DNA from: Gammaproteobacteria bacterium
Lineage (GTDB): Bacteria > Pseudomonadota > Gammaproteobacteria > Pseudomonadales > Pseudomonadaceae
Reading direction: 5' to 3'
Length of the DNA: 64,000 nt
NCBI GenBank assembly: GCA_012728415.1
Contig: JAAYFD010000025.1
Span: forward strand, 1-64,000
Made by a program: the position numbers and the translations under genes. Within the stretch, counting starts at the first letter, position 1, and every line of letters begins with the position of its first letter. Below, piece by piece: positions 12,862 to 22,659 of the stretch. The notes below the pieces were generated by a model. It worked only from the letters and a program-made list of their open reading frames with translations. It did no database searches and was not told where the DNA came from.

Positions 12862-13653
12862 TTACTGCTTCTTCCGGCTACGCTGGCGTTGCCGCTGACG
12901 TCTGGTCAGCTCTCCGGCCAAAGCCAGATAGGCCAGCGCGCCCTTTGATTGTTTGTCATAACCCAGTACTGCCATGCCATGACTGGGTGCTTCCGCAAGT
13001 CGCACATTACGTGGTATCAGGGTATTGAACAGCTGATCACCAAAATGCTCTTTCAGCTGCGTGGACACATCCATTGCCAGGCTTAGTCGCGGGTCATGCA
13101 TGGTACGCAGGATGCCTTCAATTTCCAGTTGCGGATTCAGATGCTCCGTAATGCGCTGAACACTGCCAATCAAGTCGGTCAGTCCTTCTAGCGCATAGTA
13201 TTCACACTGCATCGGAATCAACACACTATCAGCTGCCACCAACGCATTTACCGTCAGCATGTTCAATGCCGGTGGGCAGTCGATCAGAATGTAGTCGTAG
13301 TTGTCCCGCACCGGAGCCAGTGCATCCTTGAGCCTGAATTCGCGCCGTTCAAGCTCAAGCAACACCACCTCGGCAGCAGTCAGGTCACGGTTGGCCGGCA
13401 GCAGCTGATAGCCGCACTGTTCCGAATACTGCATGGCATCCACCAGGCTGGCCTGACCGGTCAGCACATCCAGCACCGAGTGCTCCAGCTCCAGCTTGTC
13501 GATCCCGCTACCGGTCGTCGCATTACCCTGGGGGTCCAGGTCAATGACCAGAACATGGCGCCGTGCCGCCACCAGCGAAGCAGCCAGATTGATACAGGTG
13601 GTGGTTTTGCCAACACCGCCTTTTTGGTTGGCTACAGCAATGACCCTGCCCAT
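12862..13653 (-). CDS. parA: chromosome partitioning ATPase ParA (Soj)
   Basis: 263 residues. The deviant Walker A motif is NQKGGVGKTTTCINLAA, followed by the Walker A' DLDPQGNATTGSG and the Walker B strand LIDCPPAL. The start MGRVIAVANQKGG matches the short chromosomal ParA type. Together with ParB it moves newly replicated origins apart. It lies 2 nt downstream of rsmG. Confidence 0.97.
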   Translation of the reverse strand: MGRVIAVANQKGGVGKTTTCINLAASLVAARRHVLVIDLDPQGNATTGSGIDKLELEHSVLDVLTGQASLVDAMQYSEQCGYQLLPANRDLTAAEVVLLELERREFRLKDALAPVRDNYDYILIDCPPALNMLTVNALVAADSVLIPMQCEYYALEGLTDLIGSVQRITEHLNPQLEIEGILRTMHDPRLSLAMDVSTQLKEHFGDQLFNTLIPRNVRLAEAPSHGMAVLGYDKQSKGALAYLALAGELTRRQRQRQRSRKKQ

Positions 13654-13655
13654 GT

Positions 13656-14309
13656 TCAGTGTTCTCCGTTTACCTTATTCAACACCAGCAGGTGTCGTTG
13701 TCCCTGGCAGCCTGGCACAAAGAGTTTGTGACACTCACGCACTGCGAAGCCGTCAACAAGCTGTTGCAATTCGTCCTCCGGCTCCACGCCTTTCATGGCC
13801 AACCAGCGGGTGTCACTGTTACCGACATGAGCGGTCCAGGCGGCAAAATCCGGCAATGAACTAAACGCACGGGATATGATGCCGTCATAGGCGACATCCA
13901 CTCGATGTTCCTCGATGCGCTGGTGAAAAACCTGGACATTATCCAGCTTCAGCTCCAGCTTTACCTGGGTAAGAAAGCGGGTTTTTTTGCCATTGCTGTC
14001 AAGCAAGGAAAACGCCCTCTCCGGCAACATGATCGCCAGGATGATCCCGGGCATGCCACCTCCACTGCCTACATCAAGCCAGCGTTTGCCACCAAGCTCA
14101 ACATGGGGCAACACACTCAGGCTATCGAGCAGATGGCGGGAAACCATTTCGTCAGGATCACGTACTGCCGTCAGGTTGTAGGCCCGGTTCCATTTTATCA
14201 GCAGGGCCAGATACGCCAGCAATTGTTCTAGCTGTTTTGGCTGTAAACTGATTTGCAACTGTTGCGCCCCTTTTTGTAAGGCCTGGCGCTGTGTTGGACC
14301 GCTATTCAT
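13656..14309 (-). CDS. rsmG: 16S rRNA (guanine-527-N7)-methyltransferase
   Basis: 217 residues. The SAM-binding motif is [17 protein letters not shown], preceded by the GidB segment [17 protein letters not shown]. RsmG methylates G527 in the 530 loop of 16S rRNA. Its start overlaps the mnmG stop by 4 nt (ATGA), which implies translational coupling. Confidence 0.96.
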   Translation of the reverse strand: MNSGPTQRQALQKGAQQLQISLQPKQLEQLLAYLALLIKWNRAYNLTAVRDPDEMVSRHLLDSLSVLPHVELGGKRWLDVGSGGGMPGIILAIMLPERAFSLLDSNGKKTRFLTQVKLELKLDNVQVFHQRIEEHRVDVAYDGIISRAFSSLPDFAAWTAHVGNSDTRWLAMKGVEPEDELQQLVDGFAVRECHKLFVPGCQGQRHLLVLNKVNGEH

Positions 14310-16201
14310 GAATCGACAGACTCCAGGGCCGCTCCGGCCTGACGTTTTTTCAGCTGAATCATCAGCAGGGAAATGGCCGCCGGGGTAACTCCAGGAATCC
14401 GCGAAGCCTGGCCCAGTGTGGCCGGGCGTATTTCAGTCAGCTTTTGCTGAATCTCGCGGGATAATCCGGAAATAGCATAATAATCCAGGTCGGCCGGCAG
14501 CTCGATGTTTTCGCTGGACCGCAAACGGGCAATGTCACCCTGCTGGCGAGCAATATAGCCGGCGTATTTGGTACGAATCTCGACCTGTTCAGCGGCCAGG
14601 CGATCTTTCAGACCCGTACCTGTAACCTGCTGTAACCCGGCATAATCAACTTCAGGCCGGGCCAGCAAATTCAACAAATTATACTCATGTGCCAACGGAA
14701 TGTTAAAGTGCGCTGCCACTGCATCACCCAGTTCGGTACCCGGCCGCACCCAGGTGTTACGCAAACGTTGTTCTTCCTGCACGATCGCCTCGCGTTTGGC
14801 TTCAAAAGCTGCCCAGCGCACATCATCCACCAGTCCCAGTTTGCGGCCCTGTTCGGTCAGGCGCATGTCCGCATTGTCTTCACGCAGGATCAAGCGGTAT
14901 TCCGCCCGCGAGGTGAACATCCGGTAGGGTTCCTTGGTTCCCAAGGTGATCAGGTCATCCACTAGTACTCCGATATAGGCTTCATCGCGACGCGGTATCC
15001 AGCTTTCCTTGCCCTGTGCCCTTAATGAAGCATTACAGCCGGCGAGCAAACCTTGAATGCCTGCTTCTTCGTAACCTGTAGTGCCATTAATCTGACCGGC
15101 AAAAAACAGGCCGTTGATATGCTTGCATTCCAGACTGTGCTGCAGGTCACGCGGATCCAGATAATCGTACTCGATTGCATAGCCTGGTCGCATGATATAA
15201 GCCTGCTCCAGGCCTTTCATCGAGCGGATCAGTTCTAACTGCACATCAAACGGCAATGAAGTGGAAATGCCATTGGGATAAATTTCGGTGGTTTGCAGGC
15301 CTTCTGGTTCAAGGAACACCTGATGGCTTTCCTTGTCGGCAAAGCGGGTAACCTTGTCTTCAATTGACGGGCAGTAGCGCGGACCAGCTCCCTCCAGAAC
15401 CCCGTTGTACATAGGTGACTGATCAAGTCCGGCACGGATTATGTCATGGGTGCGTTCGTTGGTATGGGCAATCCAGCAACTGACCTGTTGTGGGTGCTGT
15501 TCAGCTTTGCCCAGATAGGACATGACTGGCAAAGGTGTATCTCCGGGTTGCTCGATCAGCTTTGAAAAATCCACGCTGCGTCCATCAATACGTGGTGGCG
15601 TCCCGGTTTTCAGGCGTCCGATGCGCAGTGGCAATTCACGCAAGCGGCTCGCCAAAGCCAGTGCAGGCGGATCCCCGGCTCTGCCTCCCGGCTGGCTTTG
15701 TGTGCCCACATGGATCACGCCCCCCAAAAAAGTGCCTGTTGTGAGCACAACATTTTCTGCAAAAAAACGTATGCCAATCTGGGTAATCACCCCGCGAACA
15801 CCACCCTGCTCTACCAGCAAATCGTCAACTGCTTGCTGGAACAACCAGAGATTAGGTTGCTGTTGCAGTTTTTGCACAATGGCAGATTTGTACAAAAGGC
15901 GATCAGTTTGTGCACGGGTACCCCGTACCGCTGGTCCTTTGCGACTGTTCAACACACGGAACTGGATGCCTGAGTGGTCAGTTGCTACTGCCATGGCTCC
16001 TCCCAGTGCATCAATTTCCTTGGCCAGATGGCTTTTGCCAATGCCACCAATGGCCGGATTACAACTCATTTGCCCCAGAGTATCCAGGTTGTGAGTCAGC
16101 AGTAACGTTTTGCTGCCCATGCGGGCTGCTGCCAGTGCAGCTTCAGTGCCAGCATGACCACCACCAATGACAATGACATCAAAGCGGGAAGGGTAATCCA
16201 C
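14306..16201 (-). CDS. mnmG: tRNA uridine 5-carboxymethylaminomethyl modification enzyme, FAD subunit
   Basis: 631 residues. The FAD-binding Rossmann motif [18 protein letters not shown] is near the N-terminus. The GidA signatures [22 protein letters not shown] (key C, G-G-x-G-K) and YCPSIEDKV are present, as is the C-terminal helical domain that binds MnmE ([21 protein letters not shown] region). With MnmE it modifies wobble U34 of several tRNAs. The gene points away from a DnaA-box-rich intergenic region, as gidA does at the E. coli oriC. Confidence 0.97.
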   Translation of the reverse strand: MDYPSRFDVIVIGGGHAGTEAALAAARMGSKTLLLTHNLDTLGQMSCNPAIGGIGKSHLAKEIDALGGAMAVATDHSGIQFRVLNSRKGPAVRGTRAQTDRLLYKSAIVQKLQQQPNLWLFQQAVDDLLVEQGGVRGVITQIGIRFFAENVVLTTGTFLGGVIHVGTQSQPGGRAGDPPALALASRLRELPLRIGRLKTGTPPRIDGRSVDFSKLIEQPGDTPLPVMSYLGKAEQHPQQVSCWIAHTNERTHDIIRAGLDQSPMYNGVLEGAGPRYCPSIEDKVTRFADKESHQVFLEPEGLQTTEIYPNGISTSLPFDVQLELIRSMKGLEQAYIMRPGYAIEYDYLDPRDLQHSLECKHINGLFFAGQINGTTGYEEAGIQGLLAGCNASLRAQGKESWIPRRDEAYIGVLVDDLITLGTKEPYRMFTSRAEYRLILREDNADMRLTEQGRKLGLVDDVRWAAFEAKREAIVQEEQRLRNTWVRPGTELGDAVAAHFNIPLAHEYNLLNLLARPEVDYAGLQQVTGTGLKDRLAAEQVEIRTKYAGYIARQQGDIARLRSSENIELPADLDYYAISGLSREIQQKLTEIRPATLGQASRIPGVTPAAISLLMIQLKKRQAGAALESVDS

Positions 16202-16682
16202 CTTTTACCTCTAGATTTGCTTCTAACCATTTGCTGGCAGGAGCTTGATATTAGTTGTGTAAGCCAGGTCGTTACAGACTGTTTATCCGGCGGCGTGGCT
16301 GTTGAACTGTGTGAGCGGCATTCGTTGAGAGCACATGCCGAAGTACTGGATAGGGCGTGATTCTAACACTTTCGATTACCTCGCGTAAAAAAGCATTGCT
16401 GCTGGTGATAGCAATAGATAAGAAACTCATAAATCTATAAAGCTTATAGTTTTTAATTTTATTACTGGCGATAAAATCTGTGGGTAAGCTTGGAAAAGCT
16501 ATTATTTTCAACAATTTGAGCAGCTGAAAAGCCTGCTGAAAACCTTTGGTAAAGCGTTGTATAGCCATTGCATGACCTGTGTATAACAAAGAAAGTTATC
16601 CACAGATGTTTTTTCTGACAGTTTTTCCATAGGGTTTTCAACCGGCTTCAGGATGGCTTATACACAGAGTTTCAGGCTCACA
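16202..16682. other. DnaA-box-rich intergenic region upstream of mnmG (second origin-like locus)
   Basis: These 481 bp hold no gene. One perfect DnaA box TTATCCACA lies at 16596-16604. Three one-mismatch boxes lie at 16479-16487 (TGTGGGTAA), 16578-16586 (TGTGTATAA) and 16658-16666 (TTATACACA, the E. coli R2 form). An AT-rich stretch at about 16400-16480 adjoins them. The position next to mnmG (gidA) is that of the E. coli oriC. It may instead only regulate mnmG. Confidence 0.5.
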
Positions 16683-18050
16683 TTATTTACCTATGCAAAA
16701 GCTGGAGAAAATTCTGCCAAGCAGGTCATCGGCACTGAATTCTCCGGTAATTTCCCCAAGCTTTTGTTGCGCCTGACGCAAATCCTCGGCAAGCAATTCG
16801 CCGGCCTGGCTGTGCATAAGCTGTTGATAACCATTGGCCAAGCTGTGACTTGCCTGGTGTAATGCTTGTAAATGACGGCGTCTGGCACTAAAGGTGCCTT
16901 CGCCGCTTTGTTGATAACCCATGCAGGACTTCAAATGGTCGCGCAGCAGTTCAATTCCCTCACCCTCCCTGGCTGACAGACTGATACTGCAATGACCGTC
17001 AGTAAACTCCTTGATACCGGCAGGCTCGCCAGACAGGTCGATTTTGTTACGGATTAAAGTCACTTTTGTCCTGGGGGGCGGTTGAGTCAAAAATTCAGGC
17101 CAGAGGACAAAGGGATTGGCTGCTTCGGCACTTTGGCTGTCCACGACCAGCAGAATGCGATCAGCCTGGTCTATGGCTTGCAGGGCTCGTTGGACGCCTA
17201 TTTTTTCAACCTGATCAGTGGTTTCGCGCAGACCCGCGGTATCTGTGATGTGCAGGGGCATGCCGTCAATATGTATATGTTCCCTGAGCGTGTCCCTGGT
17301 GGTACCGGCTATGTCAGTAACAATGGCTGCCTCATGTCCGGCCAGTTTATTCAGCAAACTGGACTTGCCAGCGTTAGGCCGCCCGGCAATCACCACATTC
17401 ATGCCATCACGCAGTAAAGCACCCTGCCCGGCTTTGTTGATAACCTCTTGCAAGCTGGCCTGGACACTTTCCAGTTGTTGCAAAATCTGGCCATCGGCAA
17501 GAAAGTCGATTTCTTCTTCAGGAAAGTCGATTGCCGCTTCAACATGAATGCGCAATGCGATTAACTGTTCAGTCAGTTGGTGTACGTGGCGGGAAAACTC
17601 CCCTTGTAATGAGCGTACGGCATTGCGGGCGGCCTGCTCCGAACTGGCTTCAATCAGGTCGGCAATAGCCTCAGCCTGGGCCAGGTCCAGCTTGTCATTG
17701 AGAAATGCCCGCTCACTGAATTCGCCAGGACGTGCCAAGCGTGCTCCCAGCTCAACACAGCGTTTAAGCAACAAGTCAAGAATCACTGGACCACCATGGC
17801 CCTGTAATTCCAGTACATCTTCACCGGTAAAGGAATTGGGTGCATTGAACAGCAGTGCAATGCCTTCATCCAGAACCTGGCCTGCAGCATCAAAAAAACT
17901 GCCATGTCGAGCATGGCGTGGTTTTAGCGCGCAATTACAAATAGCCTGGCTGATGCTGGAGGCAAGGGGGCCCGATACGCGCACGATACCGATTCCGCCA
18001 CGGCCGGGAGCAGTAGCTACCGCGGCAATGGTATCTTGTGGATAACTCAC
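16683..18050 (-). CDS. mnmE: tRNA modification GTPase MnmE
   Basis: 455 residues from a GTG start ([20 protein letters not shown]) that has an AGGTGA Shine-Dalgarno upstream. An in-frame ATG at 18086 is discounted because it lies in the loop of a perfect 12-bp hairpin. The N-terminal formyl-THF domain, the G domain ([34 protein letters not shown]) and the C-terminal FCIGK tail with its catalytic Cys are all present. It partners MnmG. Confidence 0.95.
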   Translation of the reverse strand: MSYPQDTIAAVATAPGRGGIGIVRVSGPLASSISQAICNCALKPRHARHGSFFDAAGQVLDEGIALLFNAPNSFTGEDVLELQGHGGPVILDLLLKRCVELGARLARPGEFSERAFLNDKLDLAQAEAIADLIEASSEQAARNAVRSLQGEFSRHVHQLTEQLIALRIHVEAAIDFPEEEIDFLADGQILQQLESVQASLQEVINKAGQGALLRDGMNVVIAGRPNAGKSSLLNKLAGHEAAIVTDIAGTTRDTLREHIHIDGMPLHITDTAGLRETTDQVEKIGVQRALQAIDQADRILLVVDSQSAEAANPFVLWPEFLTQPPPRTKVTLIRNKIDLSGEPAGIKEFTDGHCSISLSAREGEGIELLRDHLKSCMGYQQSGEGTFSARRRHLQALHQASHSLANGYQQLMHSQAGELLAEDLRQAQQKLGEITGEFSADDLLGRIFSSFCIGK

Positions 18051-18072
18051 TGGATAATCACCTGCTGAAACG

Positions 18073-18102
18073 AACAGACCCCGCATGATAGCGGGGTCTG
18101 TT
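18073..18102 (-). terminator. hairpin between yidC and mnmE
   Basis: A perfect 12-bp stem AACAGACCCCGC/GCGGGGTCTGTT with loop ATGATA. On the minus strand it follows yidC and precedes mnmE. The following bases (CGTTTCAG) are not a strong U-tract, so it may be a partial terminator or an mRNA-stabilising stem rather than a full stop. Confidence 0.55.
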
Positions 18103-18132
18103 CAGGTTTCAAATAGCTGTGGACAAACAGTA

Positions 18133-19869
18133 TCAGTTTTTGTTTGCCATGGCTTTTTCAATATTGCGGGTGATGTACCACTGCTGTGCAATCGACAAAA
18201 TATTGTTAACAACCCAGTACAGTACCAGCCCTGCAGGGAACCACAGGAAGAAGAAGGTAAAGATAACTGGCAACAGCTTCATTACCTTTGCCTGCATAGG
18301 GTCGGGCGGTGCCGGATTGAGCATTTGCTGTACAAACATGCTCAGCCCCATGATGATTGGCAGGATAAACAGAGGGTCCTTGATTGAAAGATCTGTGATC
18401 CAGAACATCCAGGGAGCCTGGCGCATTTCAACGCTTTCCAGAAGCACCCAGTACAGGGCCAGAAAAACCGGCATTTGCACCAAAATTGGCAGACAGCCAC
18501 CCAGCGGATTGATTTTTTCTGTTTTGTACAGTTCCATCATGCCCTGGGAAAGCTTTTGGCGGTCGTCACCGGCCTGCTCTTTCAGCGCTTGAATCCTTGG
18601 GGCAACGGCACGCATACGTGCCATCGAGCGATAACTGGCAGCAGATAACGGGAAAAACGCCAGTTTTATTAACAGGGTTAGTACGATAATTGACCAGCCC
18701 CAGTTGCCGAGCACGTTGTGGATAAGATTCAGCAACCAAAAAATCGGCTGGGCCAAAAACCAGAGAAACCCATAGTCGACAGTCAGCTCAAGACCTGGGG
18801 ACAGTAGCTTGAGATGGTTTTGTGTTTTTGGCCCGGCATACAGGGTGGCATCAAAGGTACCGTGCTGACCGGCTTCCACCTGCATGGCTGGACCGGTAAA
18901 TCCAATGATGTAGTTGCCGGAAGCATCTTTACGGGTGCTCACATTATTGGTGGTCGAAGGATTGGGAATCCAGGCGCTGACAAAGTAATGCTGCAACCAG
19001 GCAATCCAGCCGCCTTCAATACTTTGCTTGAATGGCTTGTCATCCATGGTGCCCATTTTTAACCTTTTGTAGGGCTCGTCCGGAGTCCACAGGGCGGCAC
19101 CAAGAAAAGTTGCACGACCAGTCATGGTGGTGGAGGACGGGTCATCGCTTGCATCCCGCTTGAGCTGGGCAAACAGGTTGCCACGCCAGGCTTCTTCACT
19201 TTGATTATCAACCAGGAAGGTCAGATCGATTTTGTAAGCGTCTTCATTGGTGCAGGTTTTTTTGCGCTGCTCAATATCACGTGTTGAGCATTTTTCGCTT
19301 AAACCACGATGGAAAGTGAAACGCTTGGTGTAGTTAATACCCTTCTCGCTAAAGTGAAGATCAACATCAAGCTTGTCCTGGCCGGGTTGCAACTGGAAAC
19401 GCTGTTGCTCTGCTGAATACAGTGGGCGACCGCTGCTGCGGGCATCCGGGCCGTTGCTGCCAATCAGGCCGCTTTGTGCCACATACAGGTGTTCCGGGCT
19501 GTGCTCAAACAGCTGGAATGGAATATCCGGCTGACTGGAACGTTTTGGATACTGAGTGAGTTTCAGTTCGACAATATCACCACCGTGTGGATCAATGGCC
19601 AGCTGCAAAACATCAGTCTCGACTTTGATCAGATTGCTTGAAGCTGTATTGACAGGGGTAACCGCAACAGACAGGTTTTCCTGATCATCAATAGCCACTG
19701 GTACGTCATCACTGGCGGCTGTTTCTGCCGCTGGCAAGCTGGCAGCTGATGCGTTTTGGGTATTGACAACAGGCTCGGCATGATCACCGTAGTCATTGTT
19801 CCACTGCACGACCAGTGCATAAGAAACAATGGCAAGACCGAGGATTAAAACCGTACGTTTGATATCCAT
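18133..19869 (-). CDS. yidC: membrane protein insertase YidC
   Basis: 578 residues from the Met of MDIKRTVLILGLAIVSY, which begins the first membrane helix. A large periplasmic beta domain (about residues 60-340) is followed by the conserved five-helix core. The core includes NWGWSIIVLTLLIKLAFFPL, with the positively charged coiled loop RSMARMRAVAPRIQALKEQ after it. It inserts Sec-dependent and Sec-independent proteins, including ATP synthase c. Its start lies 2 nt from the yidD stop. Confidence 0.97.
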   Translation of the reverse strand: MDIKRTVLILGLAIVSYALVVQWNNDYGDHAEPVVNTQNASAASLPAAETAASDDVPVAIDDQENLSVAVTPVNTASSNLIKVETDVLQLAIDPHGGDIVELKLTQYPKRSSQPDIPFQLFEHSPEHLYVAQSGLIGSNGPDARSSGRPLYSAEQQRFQLQPGQDKLDVDLHFSEKGINYTKRFTFHRGLSEKCSTRDIEQRKKTCTNEDAYKIDLTFLVDNQSEEAWRGNLFAQLKRDASDDPSSTTMTGRATFLGAALWTPDEPYKRLKMGTMDDKPFKQSIEGGWIAWLQHYFVSAWIPNPSTTNNVSTRKDASGNYIIGFTGPAMQVEAGQHGTFDATLYAGPKTQNHLKLLSPGLELTVDYGFLWFLAQPIFWLLNLIHNVLGNWGWSIIVLTLLIKLAFFPLSAASYRSMARMRAVAPRIQALKEQAGDDRQKLSQGMMELYKTEKINPLGGCLPILVQMPVFLALYWVLLESVEMRQAPWMFWITDLSIKDPLFILPIIMGLSMFVQQMLNPAPPDPMQAKVMKLLPVIFTFFFLWFPAGLVLYWVVNNILSIAQQWYITRNIEKAMANKN

Positions 19870-19871
19870 AA

Positions 19872-20111
19872 TTACTTGGCCAGAGAAGATTGATCGGGGA
19901 CAGGCGGCACAGGATCTACACCACCAGGGTGCCACGGATGACAGCGAGCCAACCGCCGGGCTGCCAGCCAGCTGCCACGCAAACTGCCATGCAGCTCAAT
20001 GGCTTCAATGGCGTAAGCTGAACAACTGGGATAAAAGCGGCAGTGACTGGCCATCATCGGACTGATGGCGTAGCGGTAAATTCTGATGGGGAGAATCACC
20101 AGTTTACGCAT
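19872..20111 (-). CDS. yidD: membrane protein insertion efficiency factor YidD
   Basis: 79 residues from the Met of [18 protein letters not shown]. The family motif [13 protein letters not shown] with its conserved Cys, and the [17 protein letters not shown] segment, are both present. It is a small membrane-associated helper of YidC. The start overlaps the end of rnpA by 8 nt, as in other Gammaproteobacteria. Confidence 0.95.
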   Translation of the reverse strand: MRKLVILPIRIYRYAISPMMASHCRFYPSCSAYAIEAIELHGSLRGSWLAARRLARCHPWHPGGVDPVPPVPDQSSLAK

Positions 20112-20505
20112 GACTTTGACCTGCCTGTGCAACAGAAATTGAGGTGCTTGTTGCCTGGGACTGGCGCTGCAGGCGTTTGACCTGTCTAGCCAATTCCTGC
20201 CGCAACTCGTTAGCGGTCAGGTCGGCAATTCCTCTGCGTGTCACAATTACCATATCGACAGCAGGCAATTGCTCTTGTAGCAGACGGAAGCTTTCACGAA
20301 ATATTCGCTTGATCTGGTTGCGCGTTACAGCGAGCTTGGCATTTTTCTTGCCAACAACCAATCCCAGTCGGGCATGGTTAAGCTGGTTATAACGCGCCAG
20401 AACCAGTATGTAACGTCCTGATAAGCGAAAATCAGGTGAATCAAAGACAGCTTTGAACTGTTCCGCGTTCAGCAGCCGTTTTTCACGGCCAAATCTTTGA
20501 TTCAT
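20104..20505 (-). CDS. rnpA: ribonuclease P protein component
   Basis: 133 residues. The RnpA signature is visible as [16 protein letters not shown], preceded by [14 protein letters not shown]. The N-terminal [19 protein letters not shown] is typical. It binds the RNase P RNA and helps pre-tRNA 5' processing. It lies 11 nt downstream of rpmH. The C-terminus carries an Arg/Gln-rich tail ([15 protein letters not shown]) longer than in many homologues. Confidence 0.95.
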   Translation of the reverse strand: MNQRFGREKRLLNAEQFKAVFDSPDFRLSGRYILVLARYNQLNHARLGLVVGKKNAKLAVTRNQIKRIFRESFRLLQEQLPAVDMVIVTRRGIADLTANELRQELARQVKRLQRQSQATSTSISVAQAGQSHA

Positions 20506-20516
20506 TCGCTGTCAGT

Positions 20517-20651
20517 TTAGGCGCTCAGGCGCTTGCGACCCTTGGCACGACGACGGGCCAAAACGGCACGACCGCCTTTGGTAGCCATGCGGGCACGAAA
20601 ACCGTGGTCACGCTTGCGCTTGATAACGCTGGGTTGAAAAGTACGTTTCAT
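20517..20651 (-). CDS. rpmH: 50S ribosomal protein L34
   Basis: 44 residues, read directly from the minus strand: [18 protein letters not shown] at the start and a very basic remainder ([20 protein letters not shown]) ending KRLSA. This is a complete L34. It heads the rpmH-rnpA-yidD-yidC operon. Confidence 0.98.
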   Translation of the reverse strand: MKRTFQPSVIKRKRDHGFRARMATKGGRAVLARRRAKGRKRLSA

Positions 20652-20722
20652 GGTGTTGATACCTGATACTTCGAGTGGACAAGTGGGTCCCGAAGTGGTC
20701 CCCGTTCAGAACAAGACTGGCG

Positions 20723-20751
20723 ATTCTAGTGGTTTTCGATGCGCAGGTCAA
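20723..20751 (-). promoter_or_regulatory. promoter of the rpmH operon
   Basis: On the minus strand, TTGACC (20746-20751), a 17-bp spacer and TAGAAT (20723-20728) lie about 70 bp upstream of rpmH. This is the best sigma-70 match between rpmH and the origin region. Confidence 0.65.
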
Positions 20752-20927
20752 TTGCTAAGCCACCAGCCAGCGGTTCAGGCTGGGGAAACGGGATTGTAAA
20801 GAATCCCATAGCAAACTCCAGATTACTGGAAATACACCGTGGCAGCCTGCAGCTGGTCGATTTCGAAAGACTGTTTGGTCCTGGGCGGTTTTGGAGTTTT
20901 TGATGTGAAACTGACTTTCTGTTGATC

Positions 20928-21200
20928 ACTGGATTTTCAAGTTTAAATAATGAAATATTTAGTTTTAATATAAGAGATGGTTTTTATTATTATATATATG
21001 CACTGGTTTTCTTGTTGATAAGTTCCTTAAATCCTTTTAAATCAATTGGTTGGCGTGTCTGCAGGGTTGTGGTTTACCTTGGAGTTGCCTGTCATGTACT
21101 CTTGTATAGACAGTGGATAACTGCTTGATTTATCCACAAATCAAGTTATCCACTGCTTTTCAGGAGCTTTTTACGCAGCTATTGCCACTTGTTGTCCACA
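20928..21200. other. oriC: probable chromosomal origin oriC: AT-rich unwinding region plus DnaA boxes
   Basis: Adjacent to rpmH, as in Pseudomonas. A strongly AT-rich stretch (about 20928-21003) holds TTTAAATAATGAAATATTTA and TTATTATATATATG. DnaA boxes follow: a perfect TTATCCACA at 21130-21138, TTATCCACT at 21146-21154 and on the other strand at 21112-21120, and TTGTCCACA at 21192-21200. The first three sit inside one large imperfect dyad (21111-21155). The region from 20752 to 20927 shows nothing else clear. In Pseudomonas dnaA would follow directly; here ampD does. Confidence 0.75.
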
Positions 21201-21245
21201 AGTTTCAAGCAGGTTGTGCTGGGGTCGACAAGGCTACTGATGTCA

Positions 21246-21791
21246 CTAGCGGATGCGTTTCCAGTCAAACGTAGGGCCTGGGTCGGTTTTTCTGCCGGGG
21301 GCTACGTCACTGTGGCCACAAATTCTGCTATCGGTGATCAGAGGGAAGTGTTTTTTGATTTCTTTGATGAGCCTGCGTAGTTGTTGGTATTGCTCATTGG
21401 TGTAGGGAGTCCAGTCTGTTCCTTCCAGCTCGATACCAATAGAGTAGTCATTGCAGTTTTCTCTTCCATGAAAGCTTGAAATACCCGCATGCCAAGCCCG
21501 GTTATGACAGCTCACATATTGCTTGATTTTGCCATCACGCTCGATCAGGAAGTGGGCGGAAACGCGTAAGGTTTTGATTTCTTGAAAATAAGGGTGCTGC
21601 TCTGCTGGGAGCTGGTTGGTAAACAGGGCATCGACCATTCCTGTACCAAACTGTCCGGGTGGCAGGCTTATGTTGTGGAGGATAAGCAGGGAGACTTCAT
21701 CGCTTGGGCGTTGGTTGTAGTTGCTGGATGCGATGTGTTCAATTCCTTGCATCCAGCCGCTTTCGGGATCGAGTCGTAAAGTGGTTTGCAT
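21246..21791 (-). CDS. ampD: 1,6-anhydro-N-acetylmuramyl-L-alanine amidase AmpD
   Basis: 181 residues from the Met of MQTTLRLDPESGWMQGIEHI, matching the usual AmpD N-terminus and length (about 185). The frame stays open for 75 codons further upstream, but that extension shows no family match. Zinc-site residues are visible: His39 in LILHNIS, His160 and Asp170 in GHSDVAPGRKTDPGP. AmpD is a cytoplasmic enzyme that recycles murein peptides, and its loss induces AmpC beta-lactamase where present. The usual partner ampE is not adjacent. It lies right beside the DnaA-box cluster. Confidence 0.93.
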   Translation of the reverse strand: MQTTLRLDPESGWMQGIEHIASSNYNQRPSDEVSLLILHNISLPPGQFGTGMVDALFTNQLPAEQHPYFQEIKTLRVSAHFLIERDGKIKQYVSCHNRAWHAGISSFHGRENCNDYSIGIELEGTDWTPYTNEQYQQLRRLIKEIKKHFPLITDSRICGHSDVAPGRKTDPGPTFDWKRIR

Positions 21792-22659
21792 GGGGTAGAA
21801 GGTCCGTATGGCTGACTGGAACAGAGTCGAATAAGGAAGGCTGAAAAATAAAGTATATGGGCCTGTTTGCAGAAGTTCATTCCAGATTAAGGAAATGCTG
21901 AATGTGCCACAAGTCATCCGCAGCTCTTGGTAAAATGCCACTGCTTCACCCGTACCGAGTCCGCAGTGATGCAAATCATCGTCACTAAGGCTGAGTTCAC
22001 CAGTAAAAGCAAGCAAGCCGGCGGGATCCGTAAATGCGCCAGATTCGAGAGGGCAAGCAGTAACTGGGTATGAAAGGCTGTATCAGCGTCGAGCAGTGGT
22101 TTGGCGCATAGGATGGCTACAATAACGGCCAAGATACATTTTGGCCATCCCAGATCTGGTTGTCCTGCCTGAAAAAATACAGCCTAGCTGTATGGCTTGG
22201 TTGGTCTGGTGAGTATTTTTTCGAAGTGTGGCACGTCGTCGGCGAGATACATCCGCCTGAATCCTGGGGGGTACCGCCAGGAACAGCAGCGAAAATAGAT
22301 AATCTTGTTGAAAGCAGGCGTTTTTACACCTTGGTATCCATTTTCAGGGAGAATTTATAAAATTCCTAAACAGGCTCGCTCGAACCGCTTTGTTCAGCGG
22401 TTCCTTAAGCTGTTGTTGCGCTGGTGTAGAAAACACCCCCGAAGCCGGGTCGAATGACGAATTTTCGAGGTTGTATAGCTCAGGAAGGATGTGGTTTTCT
22501 TGGGGAACGCTGAATATTTGTCTGCATTGTCGGGTCGTTGTTGAAAAACAGTTTGAAATGCTTATTTACTACCAGTAAACAGTGCTTTTTCTCTGCTTTT
22601 CATTTGGTCCTGACTGCCTCGTCAATAATATTCAGCGTACCCTTGGCACCGCTTGATTT
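21792..22659. other. 868-bp stretch without a supported gene
   Basis: The minus-strand frame upstream of ampD stays open to 22016, and another minus-strand frame (21914-22132) reads LAVIVAILCAKPLLDADTAF. Together they could be a frameshifted remnant of an unknown membrane protein, but I recognise neither. A perfect 8-bp hairpin GAACCGCT/AGCGGTTC lies at 22382-22403. The sequence TTTGTTCAGCGGTTCCTTAA beginning at 22389 resembles one at 26330-26349. Confidence 0.5.

Noticed and set aside
21792..22016. 75-codon N-terminal extension of AmpD
   Set aside because: The family starts at MQTTLRLDPESGW-like sequence and the extension shows no AmpD homology or start signal.
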